NCBI GenBank assembly: GCA_016946835.1
Contig: JACVTC010000080.1
Span: 296,501 to 360,500 of the forward strand
Length of the DNA stretch: 64,000 nucleotides
Origin: Neocallimastix lanati (nom. inval.)
Lineage: Eukaryota > Neocallimastigomycota > Neocallimastigomycetes > Neocallimastigales > Neocallimastigaceae
Direction of reading: 5' to 3'
Both the position numbers and the translations under genes were made by a program. Below are positions 1-16,300 of the stretch, one piece after another; the first letter of the stretch is position 1, and the number at the start of each line of letters is the position of its first letter. The notes below the pieces were generated by a model that saw nothing but the letters and a program-made list of their open reading frames with translations, made no database searches and was not told where the DNA came from.

Positions 1-270
1 ATAACTATATATCTTATAGCTATATATCTTCTATAAATTCTGTTTTATATTCCTTTATATAGATTATAGTATCATCATATATTATAATTAGCAATATATA
101 ACAATATTTTAACAATATATCTATATAACTATATATATCTTCTATATATAACTATATATCTTTTATTGCTATATATCTTCTATAACAATATATATAACTG
201 CATATATACCAATATATAATATATATATAATTATATATGTTTATAGAAGATATATATATCTATATATATT
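1..270. repeat. Imperfect TA-rich tandem repeats
   Basis: A run of imperfect repeats built around actatatatctt/tatataactatata covers the left edge. There is no coding potential. It may continue to the left of the window. Confidence 0.6.
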
Positions 271-2114
271 TATTCTTTACAAATTAAATTAATTCAATGG
301 TATATAGTTAATATACAGACTATCCCTAATATATTGATATTAATATCTCCATAAATTTTATGTTTTTTTTTGTATAATTTTTATGTTTTTTTTTTTTTTT
401 TTTTTGTATTTTTTTTTTTATATAATTGAGTTTCATAATAATACTTATAATTAATACATAGAATAAATAACAAGTAAACTCTATCCTATAAGTAATAGAT
501 TAATGTAACTACTATGTGAACTTTATAATATCTACAATTTATAGAAGAACAGATATAGAAAATATAAAGAATATATATAAAGAGTATAATAAATTATAAA
601 GCTTTAAAAAAAATGATATAAAAATATTATAAAAGTATTCATAATTATTCAGATAAATATATCATAATGTAATATTCATAGTTTTTTTTTTTTTTTTAAC
701 CTTGAAATTAAAAAATATTAAATTTGATAAAATGTATTACAGTTACAATTACATTAGAACTATATTTTGAATTCTATTGGTTAAAATGTATGAGAATGTT
801 TTTATTAATGGAAGAATTGTTTAATTTAAAAAAAAAATAATAATAATAAAATATAAAAAAAAATTAAAATAAATTTTTTTCTTTTTTTATATTAATTATT
901 TAAACTCTGTGCATTTATATGATCATTAATTTTATATTATAAGACTTTTCATTTTAAAAAATAAAAAAGTTAATATTGATGACGTTTTAATACTATTACT
1001 ATTAAGCTAACCTAGTTAGAAAATATACAATTTAATATTTAGATATTAAAATATTTTCTATTATCATATTTACTAACAACTAAAATATAAAAAAAAAAAA
1101 AAAAGAAAAGAGTGGTTTTATCTTTAAAAGAAAATCATTCAATGGATGGATCCGTACTTTACTAAAAATAGAAAGTTTTCATTTTTCATTTTTAAATTTT
1201 AATAATTTTTCCTTTTTTTTTATTTTTTTTTTTTTTATTTTTTATTTTCTATTTTAATATTAAAATTTTATTAAATAAAATAAAATATAAATATGATTTA
1301 TTCTACTATTATATTCTAATATATTGTTAATCATCAATCATTTATTTATTCATTTATATTCTTTACATAAAGACATATATATAAATGCACATAGATGATT
1401 TTATTTTATTTTATTTTATTTTTTATTCTATTTCATTTATTATATAGAAGTAAATTTTTTTTTTTTTATACTTTTACCATTTTATACTGTTAAAGAATTT
1501 TAATAAATAAATAAATTTTATATAAATATTATATAAAAATTAATAAATATAACAAATAATATATATAATAAATAATATACATAGTATATATAATAAATAT
1601 AACAAATAATATAAATAATAAATAGTATAAATATATAAATATATATAGGAAATATAATCAATATTAAATATTAATTTTTGTACACAAAAATATTAATATA
1701 TAGTATTATTAAGAATATATTATTATTGATTATTCATTCTGTTATTATTTATCCTTTTGATTATTAATTATAAACTTTATTTATATTTAATAATATTTAA
1801 AGTTTATTAAATTTTTGGAGGCTTTAAAAAAATTTTTTTTATTCATTTTATTTAATATAAAATCTGGTATAACAATTGAATATAAATGAATATATATAAA
1901 TTATTAAATTGAATATAATTGAATATATATAATCTATTGAATTGAATATACCTAATTAAAAAAAAATTTTTAGTAATGATAAAAAATAAAAGTAAAGTAA
2001 AAAAATTTAAAGATATATAAATTAAATTAAAATATATGATAGAATATATTGACACATATATTAAAATAAATTAAAAACATGATAGAATATAATATAATAA
2101 AATAAAATAAAAAT
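271..2114. other. Intergenic AT-rich DNA, no gene seen
   Basis: Poly-T and poly-A tracts and short TA/TAA repeats. All open frames here are low complexity (Ile/Tyr/Phe/Asn). I see no exon with normal amino-acid composition and no RNA gene. Confidence 0.6.
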
Positions 2115-2154
2115 AAGTAGAATATTAAATTAGAGAAATTACAGATTGAATAAC

Positions 2155-2425
2155 CCTTAGCAAGCATATTGGCCAAACCTCCTGCGATACTATGCTACGA
2201 CTTAATCATACTGATGATGACCAATGATTACACCCACTGGAGGGGTGAATGGTTCCTATTCCGATGCTCGTGGTCAATGGAGATATATGTAGCATATATG
2301 TTAGGAAATACAGCCCCAGGCAGAAGTGTGGAGGGTTGTACTGGTATACCAGTATATCACACTTAACAGTTATATCTGCTATGATCATAATGGGAGATGT
2401 GTACTCGTTATGTTTGTCTAAATTT
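2155..2425. other. GC-richer island of unknown nature
   Basis: About 270 bases of clearly higher GC than the flanks. The island starts abruptly after a spacer (2115-2154) of the local pentanucleotide satellite and ends in a poly-T run. It holds a 14-base perfect palindrome (actggtataccagt, 2340-2353) and a hairpin with stem caccc/gggtg near 2230-2246. No frame resembles a known protein on either strand. It could be a structured RNA, a SINE-like insert or a fragment of a retroelement. I cannot assign it. Confidence 0.45.
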
Positions 2426-2429
2426 TTTT

Positions 2430-2640
2430 TTTTTTACTGACTAAATAAAATAAAATAAAATAAATAGCTAAAATATAAATTTAAAGTACAGATTGAATAA
2501 ATAAAATAAAATAAAATAAAATAAAATAAAATAAATATTGAATATGAATATAAAATACAGATTGAATAAAATAAAATAAAATAAGATAGAGCAGGATAGA
2601 TAGTGAAATATTGTATAAGAGTAAAGTACAATTAATGAAT
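2430..2640. repeat. (ATAAA)n satellite with AGTACAGATTGAATA spacer
   Basis: Runs of ATAAA are interrupted by a conserved spacer ending acagattgaata (around 2485-2500 and 2560-2572). The same spacer family recurs at 40.2-40.65 kb, and in the opposite orientation at 4.69-4.85 kb and 41.04-41.09 kb. Confidence 0.75.
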
Positions 2641-3666
2641 AAATAGTATTAATAAAAATAATAGGATAAAATAAATTAAAATATAATAAATAAAAATAAA
2701 AAATTTAAAGAGAAGATGAAAAGGTCAATAAGAATATAAAATTAACTTATAGAAAATACTGTAATGGTTAAAAAAGTTCTCTTATAGTTTTAATTATTAA
2801 ATAGTTAATTGCAAATAAATATAGGTAATTGATTCTACACTAGTTCTATAACAATTTTCTATTGTAATTAATTAATTAATCTATAATTCATTAAATAAAT
2901 TAATCATTATAGAAGGACTTATTAATTAATAACATGATTAATAGTTTATAACAAACTTATTTAATTATTAATGAGAATAACTATTAAACAAAATTAAAAA
3001 ATAAAAAAAAAAAAAATAGAATAACATTGTAATAATAACATTAGTGTTCTTATTAATAAGAATAATATAATATGGCATTTATTTATTTTATTTATTTATT
3101 TATTTATTATAAATTTTTTCTTTACTATTATTACTTATTACTACTAACTTCTATTATTATTTGAATATTATTAAATCAATTATTTCATCCTTTTATATAC
3201 ATTTAATAATTTATTATTATTATTTATTTTAATATAGTTTTTTATAATTATAATTAATATTAAATTTATGTACATAAAATTAAATAATTAATTATGAATT
3301 ATAATTAAAAGAAAGGGCCGATAAATAAAGTTTAAATGAAAGGACTAATTAATAAAATTAAAGAATTTAAAGTTTTTTTAAAGTTTTAAAATTTTTTTAA
3401 ATTTATATCTATATATATATATGTTAAGATAATAAAATAATATAAAATTTAGAAGATAAATCTAAAATTAGGATTACACTAAATTTGAATTAAAACATTA
3501 ATTATAATTTTTTTTTTTAATGAATATCAGTAAAAATAATAAAACTACAATATTTTATTTCATAAAATACCAAATATTGAAGAGTATAAAAAATTAAATA
3601 ATAATAATAAAAAAATTTTTTTTAAAATATATTTAAATACATAGATATATTTTTATTTATTTACAC

Positions 3667-3698
<32 letters not shown>

Positions 3699-3881
3699 AC
3701 GAATTTTATATATATATTTAGATATAGATATAGATTTGTATAATTATTCAAATCTTTTATTATCATATTGAACAAAAATAATTAAAAAAAAAAAAAGGAA
3801 ATATTTTAATGGACTTTACATATATTAATCTTATTTATATTTTAATTTATATTTTTTAATAATTATTATTTATATATGTAT

Positions 3882-3937
<56 letters not shown>

Positions 3938-4229
3938 ATTTTCATTGCTTTATTATTTATAAATTATTTTTAATAATTATTATTTATATATGTATAATTA
4001 GAATAGAAAAAAAAAATCATTTTCATTGTTTTATTAATTATAAAAAGTATTCTAATATTATTTAAATTTTGTATATAACTAAATATTTTATTAAATATTA
4101 ATATTAAAAAAAATAATAATTAAATATATAATATATTAAAATAATTTAAACAATCTAAAATTATAAAAAATAATTTTTTATAAAAAATAAAATAAAATAA
4201 AATAAAAAAATAAAAAAAAAAAAAAAAAA
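2641..4229. other. Intergenic AT-rich DNA with long poly-A tracts
   Basis: No gene seen. It holds poly-A runs near 3665-3693 and 3886-3936, a few TTTA repeats near 3080-3110 and the start of another ATAAA run near 4185. Open frames are low complexity. Confidence 0.6.
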
Positions 4230-4435
4230 AAATGTTTGGTGTATATGTGATATATGAGAAGAAAGGAGTTAATGTGTATCCCTGAGTCATTCTGGTAGCA
4301 CACAGCGCAGTTGTACCTTATTATCTCTATCTCAGACCAATGTTAATACAAACGCAAAGTATATTGAGGGGGATCAGGTACCATTCGAACAGTGGGTATA
4401 GTCTATTCTGCATATTTACTTCATTTACTTAGATT
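4230..4435. other. GC-richer island of unknown nature
   Basis: About 200 bases of higher GC, bounded by a poly-A run on the left and AT-rich DNA on the right. Read on the minus strand it ends in a T-run, as a Pol III transcript would, and contains TGTTCGAATGG (about 4383-4393), loosely like a B box. No A box at the right distance and no tRNA cloverleaf could be drawn. No protein similarity was seen. Confidence 0.4.
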
Positions 4436-4479
4436 TAATATATTTTAATTTATTATCATTTCTAATTTTATGTCAATAT

Positions 4480-4875
4480 TTATTTATTACTTTTTTTTTT
4501 CTCTTTTTTTTTTTTTTTTATTTATTGTTATTTTTTATTTATTGTTATTTTTTTATTTATTGCTATTTTTTATTTTATTTTATTTTTATTTTATTTTATT
4601 TTATTTTATTTTATTTTATTTTATTTTATTTTATTTTTTTTTATTTTATTTTATTTTATTTTATTTTATTTTATTTTATTTTATTTTATTTTATTCAATC
4701 TGTACTTTATATTAACACTTCTACTATTTATTTTATTTTATTTTATTTTATTCAATCTGTACTTTATATTAACACTTCTACTATTTATTTTATTTTATTT
4801 TATTTTATTCAATCTGTACTTTATATTAACACTTCTACTATTTATTTTATTTTATTTTATTTTATTATATTATAT
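4480..4875. repeat. (TTTTA)n satellite with 57-bp higher-order unit
   Basis: A long TTTTA pentanucleotide array, then three copies of a 57-bp unit (period seen at 4696, 4753 and 4810). Each unit is a spacer reading attcaatctgtactttat plus about 20 bases, followed by a TTTTA run. It is the reverse complement of the satellite at 2.4 and 40 kb. The open frames through it (Phe/Leu/Tyr) are artefacts. Confidence 0.8.
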
Positions 4876-4884
4876 TATATTTAA

Positions 4885-5186
4885 AATTCTAATAATATTT
4901 GATAATATTGAAAATAATTTATTAAATAAAAAGCTTACATAATTTATATATATATATATAATACAATCCTTATTTATCATTACAATAAAAAAAATAAAAA
5001 TAAAAATTAAAAATTAAAAAAAAAAAAAAATAAATATATATATATAAATGAAATAAAATACTATAAAGTAAAATAAGATAAAATAAAATAAGATATAACA
5101 AGATAAAATTATATAATTCAATTCAATTTTTATTTTATTTCTTTGTTTATTTGAAAAAATTATTGATATTAATTATAAGTATTATA
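4885..5186. other. 3' flank of receptor gene, nothing else seen
   Basis: AT-rich DNA downstream of the stop codon of the minus-strand receptor gene. It must hold that gene's 3' UTR and poly-A site, but no clear signal stands out. Confidence 0.5.
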
Positions 5187-8856
<3,670 letters not shown>

Positions 8857-9172
8857 TAATTAACTGCTTCTATTATTAAAATAATTAATAATTTTTTTTT
8901 AAATAATAATAATAATATAATATATATGTATAATTTCTATAACAAATCATTCAGTAAATATTTTTTTTTTTACAAAAAGGAAATAAAAAAAAATGTATAA
9001 AAATAAAAATATAAACATTATAATAAGTTCTATTTTTTTTTTTTTTTTTTTTTTTTTGTTATAACGAATAAAGTTATGAAATTTTATTATTATGATTACA
9101 GTTATTATCATGATTATAATTATTATGATTAACTATGATTCGTATGATTTTCATTATTATTTATTAGTATTA

Positions 9173-9210
<38 letters not shown>

Positions 9211-10037
9211 GGACATTTAAATTTTTTTTTTTTTTTTGGTTAAATAAAAATATTTATTCATATATATATATATATATATATACATTTGATTTTGTTAATA
9301 CTTATCGATCTTCAATTATTAATATAAATTTATAATTATATATATATATATATATTTTTTTATTGAAAAAAACAAAGCTGAATTTTTTTTTTTTTTGCTT
9401 TATTTTTATATTAGTTTACCTGTGTATTTGTTTTAAATTATTCTTAAATTCTTTTTTCCAATTTTTTTTATATTAATTTATCTGTGTATTTGTTTTAAAT
9501 AATTTTTAAATTCTTTCTTTCAACCTTTTTTTTTTTTTTTTTTTTTTTTTTTGTTTTTTAATTTTCATAATATAATATTTATTTCTATTTAATTCAAAAA
9601 ATAACTTAATACCAAGTTTGAATTAATAGCTATCTAATCTTCCTTAATAAAAATCTTAATTAAATAATTTTAATTATAATATATTAAAATAAATTCTATT
9701 AATAATAATAACAGAAAAAATAATAAAAATTATATAAATAATCTTAATTTTTTTTTTTTATATTTCTATTTTTTAAATACTTTTAAACTTTTGATATTTT
9801 TGGGAAAAAAAAAAAAAAAATATGTATAAGTATAAAGATGAAATGATTTAATATGATTAATTAAATAAGTTAAAAAAAATAAATATAAAGTAAAAACTAA
9901 TAAAAGGTAAATTTTAATAAATAATATTATTCCAAAAATTTAATTCACCTTAAAATTAATATACATACGTATAATTTAATTTAACTATAATCACAATTAT
10001 TTATAAATTAATGCTATTTCATATTATTTTCTTTTAT

Positions 10038-10051
10038 TTATTCATTTTCTT

Positions 10052-10142
<91 letters not shown>

Positions 10143-10160
10143 TTTGTTTGTTTGTTTGTT
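10038..10160. repeat. (TTTA)n then (TTTG)n tetranucleotide tract
   Basis: A pure TTTA array of about 110 bases turns into four TTTG units. The 74-residue open frame across it is a product of the repeat. Confidence 0.9.
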
Positions 10161-10975
10161 ATTATTATTATTATAAATCTTTCAAAACAAAAAATAAATA
10201 TACTTAATGATTCCTTTAAATTTATTTTATTATAATAGTAATAAAACAAAAAATATATAATATATAAAATAATTTTATTTAAAACTATTTATTATTTTAA
10301 TTGTTTAAACTTTTTTTTTTAAAACTTTTTTTAATATTTTTTTTTTTTTTTATTAAATTTTCTTTTTTTTCCTTTTTTTTTTTTTTTTTTTATTATTTTT
10401 TAATTTTTAATAATAATTAAATAATTAAATAATTAAATAATTAAATAATAATAATACAATGAATTAAAATAAAAATAGAAATAATAATTATAATAATAAT
10501 AATTACTAAAAAACTAAATAAATCTGAAAAAAGCATTATTAAAATAAAATGTAAATATAAAAATAAAATTAATAATAATAATAATAATAATAATAAATAT
10601 AAATATAAATTACAAAAAAATAAAAAAATATTTTATTTATATTTTTTATTTTATTAAGTTATTTATTTAGTACTATTTTTTATTTTATTTTTTTATAATT
10701 TTTATTATATGCAGTATAAATTTTAATTGAAAAGATTATTTAAATAATCCAATTAAAATATACAGGATCTTTTTTTAAAAAGATAGCAAAAAATTAAAAA
10801 GTTTATTTTCTACTATTAATTTTTCTTTGATTTGTATTAATTAATAATTACTTGTTATTATTATTATTTTATAATTTTTGAATTAGTTATTTTCATTGAA
10901 TTTTAACATTTGTAAATCTTTTAATAACCATATTTTTTTTTTTTCTTAGACTTTTTTTATATTAATTTGAAATTC

Positions 10976-11152
<177 letters not shown>

Positions 11153-11368
11153 TTCATATCTTTTTTTATATATATATGAATATTTTCATTGTTAATTTAA
11201 TTTAAAAAAAAAAATAAGTCTATGATTCATATATTTTATTATAAAATGCAACGTTTAATATATATATATATTTTCTTAAAATTTTATATATGAATGTATA
11301 TATATATGAATTAAAAGGATTTCTTAACATTATATGATTTCATTATGTTTTATTTATATAAAAAATTC

Positions 11369-11401
<33 letters not shown>

Positions 11402-11652
11402 TAATTGATAATAGAAATAAATATATATTATTTTATTTTTTTTTTTTTTTTTTTTTTTCTTTCTTTTTTTTTATATTTATTTTTTTTTTTATATTGATGA
11501 ATTTCACTGAATTTATTTTGTTTTTTAAAAAGGGAGATATTGCATATTTTTTTTAAAAAAATTTCTTTTGTTTTGTTTCGTTTTGTTTATTTTTTTTAGT
11601 TATGTATTTTCACTTTATTTTAATTTACTTATATTATTCATTTTAATTTTCA

Positions 11653-12185
11653 TTATTCTTCGGATAATAATAAACTTCGTAGATCTTCGGTTTTAATATC
11701 CATTATTTTATTATATAATTCTGGGTTTAATTTCTTATAAATATCATTATAAGTTTCACTGACTATTATAGCCTGTTCATACATTTTTTTAAATTTGGCT
11801 TCAACAAGTTCATCAACATTAGGAAGATGTCGATTTTTTGCATAAAAACTACGTAGTGTTGGTATAATATCTACAATAGTTCTCTTTTCACCATTATTTG
11901 AACCATTTATAGATAAAAAATTACCATCTTTATCACGACAAATACTACCATTACTACTACCTGCAGAAACAATTAACATACCAATTTCAATATCTTTTTT
12001 TTTTTTTTTTTGTTAACAAAATATGAAATAGTATAAAAGAAAATAATTTTAATTTATATATATTATTACATTAAAATATATATCATTCAATCAATTAAAA
12101 ACATTTTATTTTTATTTTATAATTAACAATATATATACATTATAAAATACATGTTATACAAAATAAACTATTTACCAGAAACCAT
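11653..12185 (-). CDS. Small hypothetical protein, 2 exons, 116 aa
   Basis: The 341-base main exon (11993-11653) has ordinary amino-acid composition but needs a start. A 10-base first exon (12185-12176, coding MVS plus one base) followed by GTAAAT fits upstream, and the acceptor after an A-run at 11994-11995 restores the frame to MVSDIEIGMLIVSAG. The sum is 117 codons with stop. The N-terminal 40 residues look like an alternating beta segment with a Gly/Ser/Asn-rich turn (GSSNGSICRDKDGN). The remainder is helical and charged (LPNVDELVEAKFKKMYEQA) and ends LRSLLLSEE. There is no signal peptide, membrane segment or family I recognise. Conserved-looking composition argues that it is real; the micro-exon start is inference. 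Confidence 0.6.
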
Positions 12186-12782
12186 TTTTATTTATTGTTA
12201 TTATTTAAAATAATGTTTTTTTTTTTTTTTTTTTTTTTATTCTTATTATTATTCTTACTAATTTTTTTAAATAATTCAAATTTCGAAGAAATTTTACTTT
12301 TTTTTTTTTTTTTATAAAAAAAAAATTATAAAATAAAATAAAATAAAGTAATAAAAATAAATAAATATATAAATAAATAAATTTTAAAAAAAATTAATAA
12401 ATAAAGTTTATTTTTTTCATTAACCTCTAAAATTTAATTTATATTTAATTTATATTATAAAAAAAATGTTTTTTATTATTTGCTAGCCAAACCCGGATGG
12501 GGGTTATTTGAAGCAAAAGTTCGAAAAAATAATATTACAACTATAATATCAATAATAATTATAATATCAATAATAATTATAATATCAATAATAATTATAA
12601 TATCAATAATAATTATAATATCAATAATAATTATAATATCAATAATAATTATAATATCAATAATAATTATAATATCAATACTAATAAAAATAATTGTAAT
12701 AATAGATTAATAATTCAATATATAATTTTAATTTTTAAAGAAATTTCAATTATATTATTTTAAATTTATATTATTTTAATAT

Positions 12783-12829
<47 letters not shown>

Positions 12830-13150
12830 TTATATAATAATATTAATTTAAAATTTTTATTTTTTTAAATTTTATTTTTATTTTTATATATTATATAAAT
12901 ATTTGCTTTTATAAAATTTTATATATTTTTTATAAATATTTGTTTTTTAATTTTAAATTTTTATATATATTTTTTTATATTTTTAATTATTATATATATT
13001 TTTTATGTTAAGAATTATTATCTTCTTTTTATAATAATAATAAGAATTATTCACTAATAAAAATTAACATAATTAAATGACTTCTAATTACAATTATTTA
13101 ATCAGCATCAAAATCTTTTTTTTTTTTTATTTTTTGTGTAAGGTATTTAT

Positions 13151-13199
<49 letters not shown>

Positions 13200-13221
13200 T
13201 GTATAGGTGTTAATTTATTGA

Positions 13222-13259
<38 letters not shown>

Positions 13260-13361
13260 TAATTTTTTAAATTTTTTAATTTTTTTTTTTCTTTTCTTAA
13301 ATTTTTATTTGGATATTAATAAGGAAAGATTATAAATAATAAATTCTTTTTTTTTTTTTTT
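12186..13361. other. Intergenic with short GC-richer patch and repeats
   Basis: The first ~100 bases should hold the promoter of the small gene. A short GC-richer patch at 12480-12527 (gccaaacccggatgggggtt) opens a plus-strand frame that runs straight into an 18-bp tandem repeat; I do not call a gene. A TTTA array lies at 12783-12832, a T-run followed by GT repeats at 13157-13202 and ATT units at 13225-13257. Confidence 0.5.
12551..12676. repeat. 18-bp tandem repeat, 7 copies
   Basis: Seven near-perfect copies of aataataattataatatc. Because 18 is divisible by three, it keeps a plus-strand frame open (repeated ISIIII), which is the only reason an open frame appears here. Confidence 0.9.
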
Positions 13362-16300
13362 TTAATTCAGTTTATCAACATAGGCTCTACAATAATTACC
13401 TCTTACTCTAACAAATTCTAAAAGTTCATATGAATCACTAACTTCATCGTTATCATCTCCATAGTTAATATCACAATTTCTATTAAAGTGCTTCATTTTA
13501 AAGGAGGTTACTTTACCGGAATAAGGAATTGCTAAATTGTCTACGGCATTAATATTCCATTCAACATCTTCACGAATAAGATCAGCTATACCACTAATAT
13601 AATTGTATACATTATAGGTTTGATAGGTATTCTGAGTTACTTGTTCTAATATCGTATTATATCTTTCCTTAATTTGTGGATGTTTCATTAAATTATTAAT
13701 GAAATAGTGATCATTGATAGATTCATCATAATTGGCCCAGGTAATACAATCTTTAATGTAATTTGAAGGATCAAGTGAACTAATTTCCCAGGATCCCACT
13801 AAAGATTCATCAAAATCGTAAGGAATAAAATGATAGGTCTTATCTTCTGGATTATAGTAAAGATCCGTATTACTCATAATCAACCAGAAATTATCTAATG
13901 GAAGAATTAAGGTATCAATAACCATTAATCTAAGAACCGATTCAAGATTTAAGAAAGTTTCAAGTTCTCGGATGGCTTTACTGGAAGTGTCCTTTTCATA
14001 AGTTTTAACCCATTGGTCAAATAATTTGGTAAATCTAATTAAAGAAGACCATTTAGTAGCTTCATCATCATCGTTTTCATCATCATCGAATTCATTAATT
14101 TCATAAGTATTACTTTTAGCGTATTTAGAGTAACTATCACCCAAATATTTTAAATCACAATATGGTCCATCTGGAGTATCAGAATTTAATGAATAACTTG
14201 TTCCAATATTGGCATTTTCATCTCCATGAATATAGGCACCAATCCATTTCTTATTTAAAACATCGGAAATTAAGTATAAACCATAGATATCATCATTAAT
14301 GATAAGTCTAGCATATGCGTTTTCTTGAACAGGAACACCAACGCTGCTATATAATTTAGAAGCTAGCTTCTCACGCATAAGAGATTTATCCTTAGCTATG
14401 CCATTCATTTCAACATACTCTCTTCCAAAGAACTCGTTTTCAGTGAAATGTATACCCCAGGAAAGTTTCTTGTATTTACGAGCTCCGTAACCAATTAAAT
14501 TCATAGTACCTTCACTTTGGAAGGTCGAATCTGGGGAAATAATGTTAAAGGTACATGGAACCTTCTTATTATTTTCAATACTTCTACCATTAAAGAATGG
14601 ATTAGTGGTAACATTAGTATAGCTTACTTCTTCACATTTAGCATATACAGTGTAGACTACATTATCTGGAATAGGTTGATACTTTTCAGAACCCATTGGG
14701 AATAAAGATTCTAATGGACTTGAAAGTTCTGGAATAGAATCATATTTATTAGTTCTATTATTAAAGTTTTATATACACATTTATATATATAATATTTAAA
14801 TTTTGATAAAAATTAATGATAAAATATTAGTATTATTATTTTTAGTAGTATTACTATTAGTATTAGTTTTATTATATGGAATCAAAAAAAAAAAAAAAAA
14901 AAAAAAGATTAAAAGACATTAAAGATAAAATAAATTTCTTTTATAACTTACCTATTAAAGACTTCATTAATAATTTCATCATTGTAAGTTCTGGTAATAA
15001 TTTCTTCCTTAACCACTTTATTTTTACTATTAAGAGCTACATATTTATATTGACTCAAATTTTCGTCCTCTATGGTACCAGTATATAATGGATAGGTTGA
15101 AATATTTAATGGAACAACAATATTGTTTCCATATTTTACTCCCATAGAATAATCTTTACCTAAAATTGACACTACATTAAATTTAAAACCAGATGTATTA
15201 TTTTCCTCATTTTCTTTGTTTTGTTCATTCTCTTTATTTTCTTCATTATCTTTATTTCCTTCATTATCTTTATTTTCTTCATTATCTTTATTTCCTTCAT
15301 TATCTTTATTTTCTTCATTATCTTTATTTCCTTCATTATCTTTATTTTTTTCTTCATTTTCATCTTCCTTAAGATCAACAGTACTTGTGTAGGCTCTACA
15401 ATATTCTCCTCTAACATTTACAAATTCTTGAAGTTCATATGAATCGCTGATACCATTTTTACTATTATCATTATATTTTATATTATAACTTCTATTAAAA
15501 TGACTAAGCTTCATATTTTTCACTTCTCCTTGATATGGTATATTTAAACTTTTAACTGAATCAATATTCCATTGAACATCATCCTTAATGAGCTCAACAA
15601 TACTAAGAAGATAATTATTAACGGTAACTGGATCGAAGGATTGATTACTAATTTTATCTAAAATAATGTCATATCTCTTTTTAATTTGTGGATGTTTCAT
15701 TATATTATTAAGGAAGTAGTGATCATTAATGGATTCATTATAATTAGCCCATGTAATACAATCTTCAATATAATTATCAGGATTAAGTGAACTAATATCC
15801 CATGATCCATATAAGGATTGATCAAAATCGAATGGAAGGATTAAATATTTATTATCCACGGGATTGTAATAAAGTTCTACATTACTCATAATTAACCAGA
15901 AGTTATCTAATGGAAGAATTAAAGTATCAATAGCCATTAATCTAAGAAGTGGTTCAAGATTTAAGAATTTTTCAAGTTCTTTAACTGCTTTATCAGAAGA
16001 ATCATTTTTATAGGTATTGACCCAATTATCAAATAATTTTGTAAATTCAATTAAACGATTCCATTGAGTAGATTCATCATTAGGATCTACATCTTCTTTT
16101 TCATATTCATCAACTTCATAAATTCCTTTATTTTTATATTTGGAATATCTAGTTCCCATATATTTCAAATCACAGTATGGACCATCTGGAACAGTTGAAA
16201 GTAATTTATAACTCATACCTATTTTAGCCTTTTCATCGCCATGAACGTAGGCACCAAGCCATTTCTTATTCAGAGTATCAGTAATTAAATATAATCCATA

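Noticed and set aside
4380-4396. Possible tRNA or Pol III B box
   Set aside because: TTCGAA is present, but the flanking stem does not pair and no cloverleaf or A box fits.
4470-4884. Two overlapping Phe/Leu/Tyr open frames
   Set aside because: They are translations of the TTTTA satellite; composition is entirely repeat-driven.
12480-12710. 76-codon frame starting MLAKPGWGLFEAKV
   Set aside because: Only the first ~18 residues are non-repetitive; the rest is the 18-bp tandem repeat. No splice partner or homology was seen.
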